A stretch of DNA of 13,314 bases from CAIKMD01 sp036490955 (GTDB taxonomy: Bacteria; Pseudomonadota; Alphaproteobacteria; ATCC43930; CGMCC-115725): positions 1 to 13,314 of the forward strand of contig DASXCX010000007.1 of the NCBI GenBank assembly GCA_036490955.1, read 5' to 3'. The notes under the pieces are model-generated. The model was not told the origin of the DNA, did not search any database, and was given only the letters and a program-made list of their open reading frames with translations. Positions 6,887 through 12,978 of this stretch are shown one piece after another. How positions within the stretch are numbered: position 1 is the first letter of the stretch; every line of letters begins with the position of its first letter. The translations under genes and the position numbers were made by a program.

Positions 6887-6914
6887 GCATCCGAAACGAG
6901 TATGGGCCCGTAAT
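6887..6914 (+). promoter_or_regulatory. Candidate autoregulatory ECF-sigma promoter for the sigma/anti-sigma operon
   Basis: GCATCC (6887-6892), a 16-base spacer, and CGTAAT (6909-6914) match the oppositely oriented element at 6868-6841 in both boxes and spacing. Transcription would start near 6921, giving a leader of about 75 bases. An additional GCATCC at 6874-6879 has no CGTA at the right distance. Confidence 0.6.
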
Positions 6915-6996
6915 CCCTTGTGACTGCACCGGTGGACACAAAGCGCATTCCGCGCCACGGTACCGCGCGGGGGATGGGCGTAGGGCCCAAGGGGAT

Positions 6997-7557
6997 ATGA
7001 GCGACGTCCAAACGGCCATCGGGCTGGCAACGACCGCGACGCTGATCGAGGCGGTCGCGCGTGGCAGCCGTCCGGCGCTGAAGCGGCTGTACGAGCTCGA
7101 ATCGCGCCGGCTCTATGGCATCGCGCTGCGTATTGTGCGCCGGCAGGATGTCGCCGCCGACGTGCTGCAGGAAGCCTTCATCCAGATCTGGCAGAACGCG
7201 CAAAGCTACTCGAGCGAACGCGGCGCCGGCGGCGCATGGCTCACCGGCATCGTGCGCTTCCGCGCGCTCGATGCGGTGCGCAAGCACGGGCGCGAGGTGC
7301 TGTCCGACGATCCTGGATTGGGCGACGAGGCGCAGGAGCCCGATGTCGTCGATCGGCTCGCCGCGAAGGCCGAAGCCGGCGCGCTGAAACGCTGTCTCGG
7401 CGGGCTCGACGATCAGCAGCGGCGCTGCGTCACGCTCGCCTTCGTCGACGGATTTTCTCATGTGGAGATCGCGGAGCGCATTGCCGCGCCGCTGGGCACG
7501 GTCAAAAGTTGGGTGCGGCGCGGCTTGATCGCGTTGCGGAGCTGTCTCGAATCATGA
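6997..7557 (+). CDS. ECF-type RNA polymerase sigma factor (SigK-like)
   Basis: 186-residue alternative sigma factor with only regions 2 and 4. Region 2 spans residues ~25-95 and includes the -10 recognition helix RQDVAADVLQEAFIQIWQ and WLTGIVRFRALDAVR. Region 4 spans residues ~128-182, with the helix-turn-helix GFSHVEIAERIAAPLGTVK followed by SWVRRGLIALR. The ATG at 6997 puts the start shortly before region 2. Its ribosome site (AGGGG) is only about 2 bases away, so initiation may be weak or the start may differ; the frame is open back to 6865 but that part does not look like sigma sequence. The stop overlaps the start of the anti-sigma gene (ATGA, 7554-7557), so the pair is co-translated. 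Its likely targets are the two matching promoters in the upstream intergenic region. A SigK/ECF19-like assignment rests on the RskA-type partner and FAS1 neighbour. Confidence 0.92.
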   Translation: MSDVQTAIGLATTATLIEAVARGSRPALKRLYELESRRLYGIALRIVRRQDVAADVLQEAFIQIWQNAQSYSSERGAGGAWLTGIVRFRALDAVRKHGREVLSDDPGLGDEAQEPDVVDRLAAKAEAGALKRCLGGLDDQQRRCVTLAFVDGFSHVEIAERIAAPLGTVKSWVRRGLIALRSCLES

Positions 7558-8246
7558 TCCCCCAAGACCGCGACGAACTGAACGCCTTGGCCGGCGAATA
7601 TGTCTTGGGTGTGCTCGAGCCCGCGGAGCGCCGCGAGCTCGAGGCCGCGCTTGCGACCAACGCGAGCTTGCGCAGTGCGGTCGCCTTCTGGGAGGAGCAA
7701 TTGCATCCGCTGTCGTCGCTTGCCGCACCGGCCGAGCCGCCCATAGGCCTCTGGGAGAAGATCGCGACGCAGCTCGAGGCGATGCCGCAAGCAGGCGTGA
7801 CGCGTTGGTGGAACCGGCCGGCGCCGTGGCGCTGGGCGACCGGCGGCTTTGCCGCCGCTGCTGCTGCGCTGCTGCTCTATATCGCGCTCGGCGGTTCTCC
7901 GGCGACGCCGAATTACGTCGCTATGTTGCATTCGCCGCAACAGCAGGATCAAACGAGCCTTATTGCCACGATTGGCCGCGATGGTCTCACTGTTCGCATG
8001 ATTGCCTCGGCTGCGCCGCCGCCGGCGGGCCGTTCTTACGAGCTTTGGGCAATCGCGCCCGGCGCCACGACGCCGCAAGCGATCGGAATCATGCCCGAGA
8101 GCGGCGTGCTGCGCATCGCCGCGCTGCCCCCCGACGTGCGGCTCGGCGCGACCTTGGCGATCAGTGTCGAGCCACCCGGCGGCTCGCCCGATCAGCACAA
8201 GCCGAGCGGGCCGGTGGTCTTCGTCGGCGCGGTCGAATCCCTCTAA
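7554..8246 (+). CDS. RskA-type membrane anti-sigma factor
   Basis: 230-residue single-pass membrane protein expected to bind and hold the sigma factor encoded just before it. The N-terminal cytoplasmic part (residues ~8-75) contains NALAGEYVLGVLEPAERRELE, typical of the RskA N-terminal region. It lacks the zinc-binding HxxxCxxC motif, so it is not a ZAS-type anti-sigma. One membrane helix lies at residues ~96-113 (GGFAAAAAALLLYIAL). The periplasmic RskA domain (residues ~120-227) ends in RSYELWAIAPG, ISVEPPGGS and PSGPVVFVGAV, hallmark segments of the family. Release of the sigma factor would be expected through regulated proteolysis, as for mycobacterial RskA; no protease gene is in the window. 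Its ATG overlaps the sigma stop codon. The 3' end faces the cysteine hydrolase gene with 5 bases between stops and no visible terminator. Confidence 0.92.
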   Translation: MIPQDRDELNALAGEYVLGVLEPAERRELEAALATNASLRSAVAFWEEQLHPLSSLAAPAEPPIGLWEKIATQLEAMPQAGVTRWWNRPAPWRWATGGFAAAAAALLLYIALGGSPATPNYVAMLHSPQQQDQTSLIATIGRDGLTVRMIASAAPPPAGRSYELWAIAPGATTPQAIGIMPESGVLRIAALPPDVRLGATLAISVEPPGGSPDQHKPSGPVVFVGAVESL

Positions 8247-8251
8247 CGGAT

Positions 8252-8905
8252 TTAGACGGCGCCCAGCATCGCCTCGATCTCGTCGACCGTCTTTACCTCG
8301 GCGAAGACGCGCTGCATCGTCTTGAGCTCGGCCTCATGCGTGTCGCGATGGACTTCGGCGACTGCGTCGCTGGCGAGGATCATGCGGTAGTTGTGCTCGA
8401 CGCCGCCGCGAATGGTGGTCGAGACGCAGACGCAGGTGGTGACGCCGCAGACGATGCACGTCGTCACGCCGAGATTGCGCAGGATCGTGTCGAGCGGCGT
8501 GTTCGAGAAGCCGCCGAAGCCCTTTTTGACGACAAGATGCTCGCCGTCCTGCGGCTTTAGCTCGTCGATGATCTGCGCCCCCCAGCTCCCTTCGGTGATG
8601 AAGGTGCGGTTGCTCGAGAGCGATCCGCGCGTCGCGCGCCAATAGGGAAATTGCGCGTCGGAATAATCGGGCTTCAGCACATGCGCGATATAGACGACAG
8701 GACGCCCCGCCTTGCGGAAAGCGGCGGCGAGCTTCGCCGCCGGGCCGACGGTGCCCATGAGGAAAGGCATGTCGATCTTCGCTTCCGGATTCTCGCGCGC
8801 GCGATGAGCAAAGCCGCCCTCGGGATGCACGAAATCGTTCTGCATATCGACGACGATCAGCGCCGATGTCTTGATGTCGGGTCCGGTCGATGCTGTATCG
8901 CTCAA
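8252..8905 (-). CDS. Isochorismatase-fold cysteine hydrolase
   Basis: 217-residue cytoplasmic hydrolase of the isochorismatase superfamily, most of whose members cleave amides (nicotinamidase, N-carbamoylsarcosine and biuret amidases). The triad is visible: Asp20 in ALIVVDMQNDF, a Lys in VVKKGFGGF (127 or 128), and a Cys in CGVTTCVCVSTT, most likely Cys160 by alignment to the 'GVxTxxCV' motif. Four Cys fall within residues 150-160, which is unusual. The C-terminal MILASDAVAEVHRDTHEAEL is typical of the fold. The start is a TTG at 8905 that overlaps the DctP stop codon (TTGA, 8905-8902), with GAGG 7 bases before it; there is no internal ATG before the first strand. The frame also continues upstream to 9292 inside DctP, but that part is a shadow. 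Coupling to a TRAP binding protein suggests it acts on an imported compound; substrate unknown. Confidence 0.9.
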   Translation of the reverse strand: MSDTASTGPDIKTSALIVVDMQNDFVHPEGGFAHRARENPEAKIDMPFLMGTVGPAAKLAAAFRKAGRPVVYIAHVLKPDYSDAQFPYWRATRGSLSSNRTFITEGSWGAQIIDELKPQDGEHLVVKKGFGGFSNTPLDTILRNLGVTTCIVCGVTTCVCVSTTIRGGVEHNYRMILASDAVAEVHRDTHEAELKTMQRVFAEVKTVDEIEAMLGAV

Positions 8906-9912
8906 TGCTCGGCCTCGATATTCGCGAGTTCCGCCTTGAAGGCCGCAAGAACTTTGTCGCCGTCGGGCGCGGCCTTCGCCCAATTCTCGTTGAGCGGCTC
9001 GAGCTTCTTCTGCCAGGCCGTGGTCTGTTCCGGCGTCAGCTCGACGATCGTGCGTTTGTCGCCGCGCGCGATGGTCGCATCCTTGCCGGTCTTGCGCTCG
9101 CCATCCCACCACGCACCGAAGGCGCGGCTCTCGGCTTCGCCCGAATGCTTGTCGAGGACCTTCTGCGCTTCCGGCGAGAGTGAATCCCACACCGTTTTGG
9201 TCATGAACATCATGGCCGTCGAGGTGCCGAGGCGCGTGTCGACGTGGTAGCTCGTGACTTCGGCGAGCTTGAACGGATCGAAGGACGTCCATGCGACCGC
9301 AGCGCCATCCGCCGTGCCGCGCTGGATCGCCTCATACATCTCGCTCAAGGGAATGGAGAGCGGCGAACCGCCGAGGAGAGTGATCGTGTCGGCATTGACC
9401 TTCGAGGCGACGACCAGTTTCGCGCCGCCAAGATTGTCGAGCGATTTCAGCGGATGCGACATGTGAATGCCCGATGGCGTCAGGGCGATGATCATCAGCG
9501 GATGGAGATCGGCGAATTCGTTGCCGAGGACACCAGCTTCATAGAGCCGCCACAATGCTTGCGAGCCATCGGCGGCGCTTTTCGCCATGAAGGGGAGGGT
9601 CGCGACATCGGCGCGCGGGAATTTGCCGGCGACGGTGCTCAGCAATCCCCAGGACACTTGCACCACGCCGGTTGTCACACGGTCGTAATAATTTGCAACG
9701 CTGGCGATGGCGGTGCCGTCGCGCACATCGAATTGGATAACGCCCTTGCCGTCCTGGTTGATCGCCTCGGCCCAGGGATGGAGGAATTGGATGTTGAGGC
9801 GGGTCGACGGTGCATTGGTGGTGGCGAACATCAGCACGCGCTCTTCGGCGCGGGCGGCGCCGACGGCGAGCAAGGCAGCCAGCAGAACGGTCAATCGCAG
9901 CAGCGATCGCAT
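8902..9912 (-). CDS. TRAP transporter solute-binding protein, DctP family
   Basis: 336-residue periplasmic binding protein of the DctP family, which delivers small, usually carboxylate, ligands to a DctQM membrane pair. The Sec signal peptide ends at ARA before Glu23. Family segments are GVVQVSWGLLSTVAGKFP (residues ~82-99), GIHMSHPLKSLDNLGGAK (148-165), LSIPLSEMYEAIQRGTADGAAVAW (185-208) and LSPEAQKVLDK. The Arg that normally follows 'LKGLKI' and binds the ligand carboxylate aligns with Val167 (AKLVVAS), so ligand binding may be atypical. No DctQ or DctM gene is in the window. The ATG at 9912 follows GGGAGGAG with a 10-base gap. Its stop codon overlaps the TTG start of the cysteine hydrolase gene. 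Confidence 0.9.
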   Translation of the reverse strand: MRSLLRLTVLLAALLAVGAARAEERVLMFATTNAPSTRLNIQFLHPWAEAINQDGKGVIQFDVRDGTAIASVANYYDRVTTGVVQVSWGLLSTVAGKFPRADVATLPFMAKSAADGSQALWRLYEAGVLGNEFADLHPLMIIALTPSGIHMSHPLKSLDNLGGAKLVVASKVNADTITLLGGSPLSIPLSEMYEAIQRGTADGAAVAWTSFDPFKLAEVTSYHVDTRLGTSTAMMFMTKTVWDSLSPEAQKVLDKHSGEAESRAFGAWWDGERKTGKDATIARGDKRTIVELTPEQTTAWQKKLEPLNENWAKAAPDGDKVLAAFKAELANIEAEH

Positions 9913-9935
9913 AATGATCGATCTCCTCCCTCGCG

Positions 9936-9949
9936 CCCGGCTTGCCGGG
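9936..9949. promoter_or_regulatory. 14-bp palindrome in the DctP leader
   Basis: CCCGGCTTGCCGGG reads almost identically on both strands (6-bp arms, TT centre). It lies 6 bases upstream of the DctP ribosome binding site (9930-9923). It could be an operator or a small leader hairpin. A weaker 7-bp inverted repeat (9973-9979 with 9994-10000) lies just upstream. Confidence 0.3.
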
Positions 9950-10021
9950 TCGTGTGACTTTATTCTAGCGGGCGCCGCCGTCGAAAGCGCTATGGCGGCG
10001 GGCTCTTTTATCGGGCGAAGA

Positions 10022-10225
10022 TCAGTGGTGGGAGAGGCCGGTTGTATCCGGTAGGGAGATAATCGCGGCCTCGATCAAGCTGGCGGCCTTTTCGCGGTTT
10101 TGCATAAGCGCCTCGGTCCAGGCGTAGCGCAGCAGGCGGTCAAGTGCGAGATAAGGGGCAAGCAATTCCTGGCCGGTTCCGTCGGTTTCGGCAGCCTCGA
10201 CATCGTCTTCCGTGTTCAGGCTCAT
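10022..10225 (-). CDS. Small hypothetical protein (67 residues)
   Basis: I do not recognise this protein. It has an acidic N-terminal third (NTEDDVEAAETDGTGQE) and a predicted helical remainder (LLAPYLALDRLLRYAWTEALMQNREKAASLIEAAIISL), with no signal peptide, membrane helix or cysteine. The helical part would form an amphipathic pair, as in small binding or regulatory proteins. I prefer the ATG at 10225, preceded by GGTGGGAAAG; the frame is open to an ATG at 10291 but the added residues look non-coding. It lies upstream of DctP on the same strand, with a 109-base gap, so it may or may not be co-transcribed. Confidence 0.55.
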   Translation of the reverse strand: MSLNTEDDVEAAETDGTGQELLAPYLALDRLLRYAWTEALMQNREKAASLIEAAIISLPDTTGLSHH

Positions 10226-10297
10226 TGTCTTTCCCACCACCCCTGTGCGATGGCCGCGACCATGCGCCGAAGCTGCATCCGTATGGGTCATTCAAAT

Positions 10298-10324
10298 TCT
10301 ATATCAGGTCATTCTGATCGGCAA
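10298..10324 (-). promoter_or_regulatory. Possible promoter for the small hypothetical gene
   Basis: On the minus strand TTGCCG (10324-10319) precedes TATAGA (10303-10298) in a locally A+T-rich patch, but the spacer is only 15 bases, shorter than usual. The remaining gap to the acyltransferase gene (10325-10469) holds two small hairpins (10335-10351 and 10398-10412) and nothing that looks coding. Confidence 0.25.
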
Positions 10325-10469
10325 TAACGGTCCGCGCACCCGTTTGGTGCGTGTGAAGGTTCGTTCACTCGCAAATCCGTGATCGATGCCGTCGCGGCTC
10401 TCCGGAGGAGAGTCCGCCGCGTTGCCGCAAGACGAAACATAGTAAATAGCGGGCTTCGCGAGCCTGGCG

Positions 10470-11633
10470 TTATTCCGCTTCGCGCTTGAAGGGCGAGAGC
10501 CCTTCTTCGAGCTCTTCCATCTCACTCTCGATGCCGCGCCGCTCGCGGGCGCAGAAATCGGCGACCGCGCGCTGGAAGCCCGGGTCGCGGATCCAATGCG
10601 CGCTGTAAATCGGCGAAGGCAGATAGCCGCGCTGTATCTTGTGCTGACCCTGGGCGCCGGCCTCGACGCGTTTCAGGCCGTGCGCGATCGCGAAGTCGAG
10701 AGCGCGGTAATAACAGACCTCGAAATGAAGGAACGGGTAGTCGCCGTTGCAGCCCCAATTGCGGCCGAAGAGCGTGTCGCTGCCGAGCAGATTGAGCGCG
10801 CCGCCGATCCAGCGCTCGCCCTTGCGCGCCATGATGAGCACGACCTTGTCCGCCATGCGCTGGTGCAACAGCGTGAAGAATTCGCGCGTCAAATAGGCCG
10901 ACCCCCATTTGCGGTCCGAGGTCGACATATAGAAGCGAAAGAACACGTCCCAATGGGCGGGCTTCAACGCGTCGCCGGTCAGGGTCTCGATCTCGATGCC
11001 GCCATCGAGCGAATCCCGGCGCTCGCGCCGGATCTGCTTGCGCTTGCGCGAATTGAGCGCTTCGAGAAACGCGTCGAAGTTCTTATAACCGTCATTCTCC
11101 CAATGGAATTGGCGGCCGATGCGCTGCACGAAGCCGGCTTCGCCGAGCTGCCGCCATTCCGTTTCCGGCATGAAATTGACGTGCAGCGACGAGATTTTGC
11201 GCGCCTTGGCGATCTCGATCATCGCTGCGATCAGCGTATCCCTGATCTCGGGATCGGCCGCGGGATGCAGCAACAGCCGCGGCCCGGTCGCGGGCGTGAA
11301 GGGCACGGCGGCGAGGAGCTTCGGGTAGTAGCGCCCGCCGGCACGCTCATAGCCGGAAGCCCAGCCGTGATCGAAAATATATTCGCCGTAGGAGTGGCTT
11401 TTCAGATACATCGGCACGGCGCCGAGGATGCGTTTCGCGCCATCCTCGATAACCACATGCTGCGGCAGCCAGCCGGTCTCGCGTGTTGCCGAGCCCGATT
11501 CCTCGAGCGCCTGCAGGAAGGCGTGGCAGACGAAGGGATTGTCGGCGCCGGCGCAAGCGTCCCAGGCAGCGGCCGGGACGCTGGAGAGATCGTCGACGAC
11601 CCGGACCGTCAGCCGCTCGCCGCCATCGGCCAT
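10470..11633 (-). CDS. FemAB-like / GNAT-fold acyltransferase (DUF482-type)
   Basis: 387-residue cytoplasmic protein of the family usually annotated as GNAT N-acetyltransferase or peptidoglycan-recognition FemAB-like protein. FemAB relatives transfer aminoacyl groups to cell-wall precursors, but the role of this proteobacterial branch is not established. Features include NPFVCHAFLQALEESGSA (residues ~32-49), PMYLKSHSYGEYIFDHGWA (74-92), a basic segment SRKRKQIRRERR (195-206), and the C-terminal acyltransferase half with GGALNLLGSDTLFGRNWGC (277-295) and HFEVCYYRALDFAIAHGLK. GAQGQHKIQRGYLP is typical of the family. The ATG directly follows the RidA stop codon (TAG-ATG), with GAGG 8 bases upstream inside the RidA gene, so translation is coupled. 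No terminator is evident after the stop. Confidence 0.88.
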   Translation of the reverse strand: MADGGERLTVRVVDDLSSVPAAAWDACAGADNPFVCHAFLQALEESGSATRETGWLPQHVVIEDGAKRILGAVPMYLKSHSYGEYIFDHGWASGYERAGGRYYPKLLAAVPFTPATGPRLLLHPAADPEIRDTLIAAMIEIAKARKISSLHVNFMPETEWRQLGEAGFVQRIGRQFHWENDGYKNFDAFLEALNSRKRKQIRRERRDSLDGGIEIETLTGDALKPAHWDVFFRFYMSTSDRKWGSAYLTREFFTLLHQRMADKVVLIMARKGERWIGGALNLLGSDTLFGRNWGCNGDYPFLHFEVCYYRALDFAIAHGLKRVEAGAQGQHKIQRGYLPSPIYSAHWIRDPGFQRAVADFCARERRGIESEMEELEEGLSPFKREAE

Positions 11634-12101
11634 CTAGCGTACCTCGAGCACCGCATCGACCTCGACCGCGGTGCCGCCGGGCAGCGAGCCGACCCCGACC
11701 GCGGTCCGGGCATGCCGTCCGGCATCGCCGAAGACCGCGACCATCAGATCGGAAGCGCCGTTCACCACTTGCGGCTGATCGCCGAAGCCCGGCACCGCGT
11801 TGACGAAGCCTCCCAATCGCACGACGCGTACGACACGGTCGAGATCGCCGTCGAGCGCGCGTTTGGCTTGTGCGAGCAAATTGAGCCCGCAGAGCTTGGC
11901 CGCTTCCTTGCCTTGTTCCACCGAGATTTCGGCGCCGAGCTTGCCGAGAAAGCGGCGCTCGCCATTCCATTGGCAAATCTGGCCTGAGAGGAAGAGAAGA
12001 CTGCCGCTGCGCACGGCCGGGATGTAATTGGCGATCGGCGCGGCGGGGTTCGGCAATTCGAGCTTCAACTCGGCGAGGCGCTGGTCGATTTTTCCAGCCA
12101 T
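11634..12101 (-). CDS. RidA-family protein (YjgF/YER057c/UK114)
   Basis: 155-residue cytoplasmic protein of the RidA superfamily. Canonical RidA hydrolyses reactive enamine/imine intermediates from PLP enzymes, and members form trimers with active sites between subunits. Visible marks are RSGSLLFLSGQI (residues ~31-42), LNLLAQAKRALDGDLDRVVRVVR (73-95), and the C-terminal HARTAVGVGSLPGGTAVEVDAV. Arg132 is at the position of the carboxylate-binding Arg needed for imine deaminase activity, so catalysis is possible. At about 155 residues it is longer than classical RidA (about 130), matching a divergent subgroup common in alphaproteobacteria. The ATG at 12101 follows AGGAGAA. It is the first gene of a two-gene unit with the acyltransferase. 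Confidence 0.9.
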   Translation of the reverse strand: MAGKIDQRLAELKLELPNPAAPIANYIPAVRSGSLLFLSGQICQWNGERRFLGKLGAEISVEQGKEAAKLCGLNLLAQAKRALDGDLDRVVRVVRLGGFVNAVPGFGDQPQVVNGASDLMVAVFGDAGRHARTAVGVGSLPGGTAVEVDAVLEVR

Positions 12102-12161
12102 GGCATTTCTCCTAGGTCTATCGCCCGAGTTTAGCCGATCTCGCTGCTTTCCCAATACCGC

Positions 12162-12293
12162 CACGGCCGGGCTCGTCCCGGCCATCCGCGGCTTTCAACG
12201 CCGCATTTTGATGTGTCATGGGTATGCGATAGTCTTCGCGGCGCCGTAATGCCAACCAAGGCGTGCATGGCCGGGACAAGTCCGGTCATGACG
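12162..12293. repeat. Inverted pair of GGCCGGG-type palindromic repeats
   Basis: Two related arms face each other: about 12162-12192 and the reverse complement at about 12262-12292. Aligned by eye, 24 of 31 positions match, with an identical core GTCCCGGCCAT. Each arm is itself a palindrome: in the first, GGCCGGG (12165-12171) pairs with CCCGGCC (12177-12183) around a 5-base loop; the second has ATGGCCGG/CCGGTCAT with one wobble. This resembles the dispersed intergenic palindromes of Bradyrhizobium-type genomes. It fills the gap between the divergent RidA and exported-protein genes. Confidence 0.7.
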
Positions 12294-12313
12294 TATGTTG
12301 TAAGGGATTGTGC

Positions 12314-12928
12314 GTGATCCGCTTTGCTGCCGTTCTCGTCCTCGCGTTTTTCGCGGTCTTGCCCGCCCAAGCCGCGGCGCTGCTCGATGCGCCGATCTCC
12401 TTCAGCGCCACGCGCACCGTCACGATCGACGGCAAGCCTTATACGGGTGCGATGTTCCACGAGCCCGGCCGCGAGCGCGACGAGCAGAAGCTCGGGGCGA
12501 TGGAGATGGCTTTCATTCTCGACGGCCAATCGAGCCAGGGCTTCCTCGTCGTGCCGAGCATCAAGACGTACGTCGCTTTTCCGTTCCCGCCGATGCTGTC
12601 GGCCCTGGTCGATGCCGAGATGGAGAAGCAGAAAGCGGTCGGCGATGACACGATCGATCACATCCCGACCATCAAATATCGCGTCGACCAGACTACGTCC
12701 GACGGGACGCACGGCGAAGGCTTCGCCTGGGTGAGCAAGCGCGGCGTGCTGATGCAGTTGGACGGCGTCGTGACCTCGCCGTCGGGGCGCAAGACCAAGA
12801 TCGCAATGAAGCTCGCGGACGTGAAAGAAGGCCCGCAGAGGCCCGAGCTTTTTGTTCGCCCGGTTGATATGAACGAGCTGCCTTTTCAGGCGCTCGCGCC
12901 GCTGCTCAACGGCATCATCATTAAATAA
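12314..12928 (+). CDS. Exported protein of unknown function (204 residues)
   Basis: I cannot assign a family with confidence. A Sec signal peptide is clear: IRFAAVLVLAFFAVLPAQA, with cleavage near residue 20. The mature part looks beta-rich, with strand-like segments such as ISFSATRTVTIDGKPYTG, MEMAFILDGQ, GFLVVPSIKTYVAFPFP, GEGFAWVSKRGVLMQLDGVV and KTKIAMKLADVKEG. This pattern recalls LolA/DUF4412-like lipid-binding or outer-membrane-associated folds; that is a guess from pattern only. There is no lipobox. I chose the GTG at 12314 because AAGGGA lies just upstream and it begins directly at the signal peptide; an ATG at 12263 in the same frame falls inside the palindromic repeat and is unlikely. 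It is a single gene, facing the AAHS transporter, whose terminator abuts its stop codon. Confidence 0.78.
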   Translation: MIRFAAVLVLAFFAVLPAQAAALLDAPISFSATRTVTIDGKPYTGAMFHEPGRERDEQKLGAMEMAFILDGQSSQGFLVVPSIKTYVAFPFPPMLSALVDAEMEKQKAVGDDTIDHIPTIKYRVDQTTSDGTHGEGFAWVSKRGVLMQLDGVVTSPSGRKTKIAMKLADVKEGPQRPELFVRPVDMNELPFQALAPLLNGIIIK

Positions 12929-12961
12929 AAAAGCCGGCTATCCCAAGACGGATAGCCGGCT
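12926..12961 (-). terminator. Intrinsic terminator of the leftward AAHS transporter gene
   Basis: AGCCGGCTATCC (12932-12943) and GGATAGCCGGCT (12950-12961) form a perfect 12-bp stem with a 6-base loop. Read on the minus strand the stem is followed by a T-run (12931-12927), the classic intrinsic terminator layout, about 95 bases after the transporter stop codon. On the plus strand no T-run follows, although the hairpin may still protect the 3' end of the facing transcript. The T-run overlaps the TAA of the exported-protein gene. Confidence 0.85.
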
Positions 12962-12978
12962 AGTCAACTGCGCGTGGC

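Noticed and set aside
6865..6996. N-terminal extension of the sigma factor
   Set aside because: The added residues are not sigma-like and overlap the paired promoter boxes.
8247..8251. A terminator between the convergent anti-sigma and hydrolase genes
   Set aside because: Only 5 bases separate the stops and I see no stem with a T-run nearby.
10596..11987. Open frame of 463 codons on the plus strand
   Set aside because: Antisense to the acyltransferase and RidA genes, both of which carry clear family motifs.
12263..12313. N-terminal extension of the exported protein from the ATG at 12263
   Set aside because: It starts inside the palindromic repeat and would place charged residues before the signal peptide.
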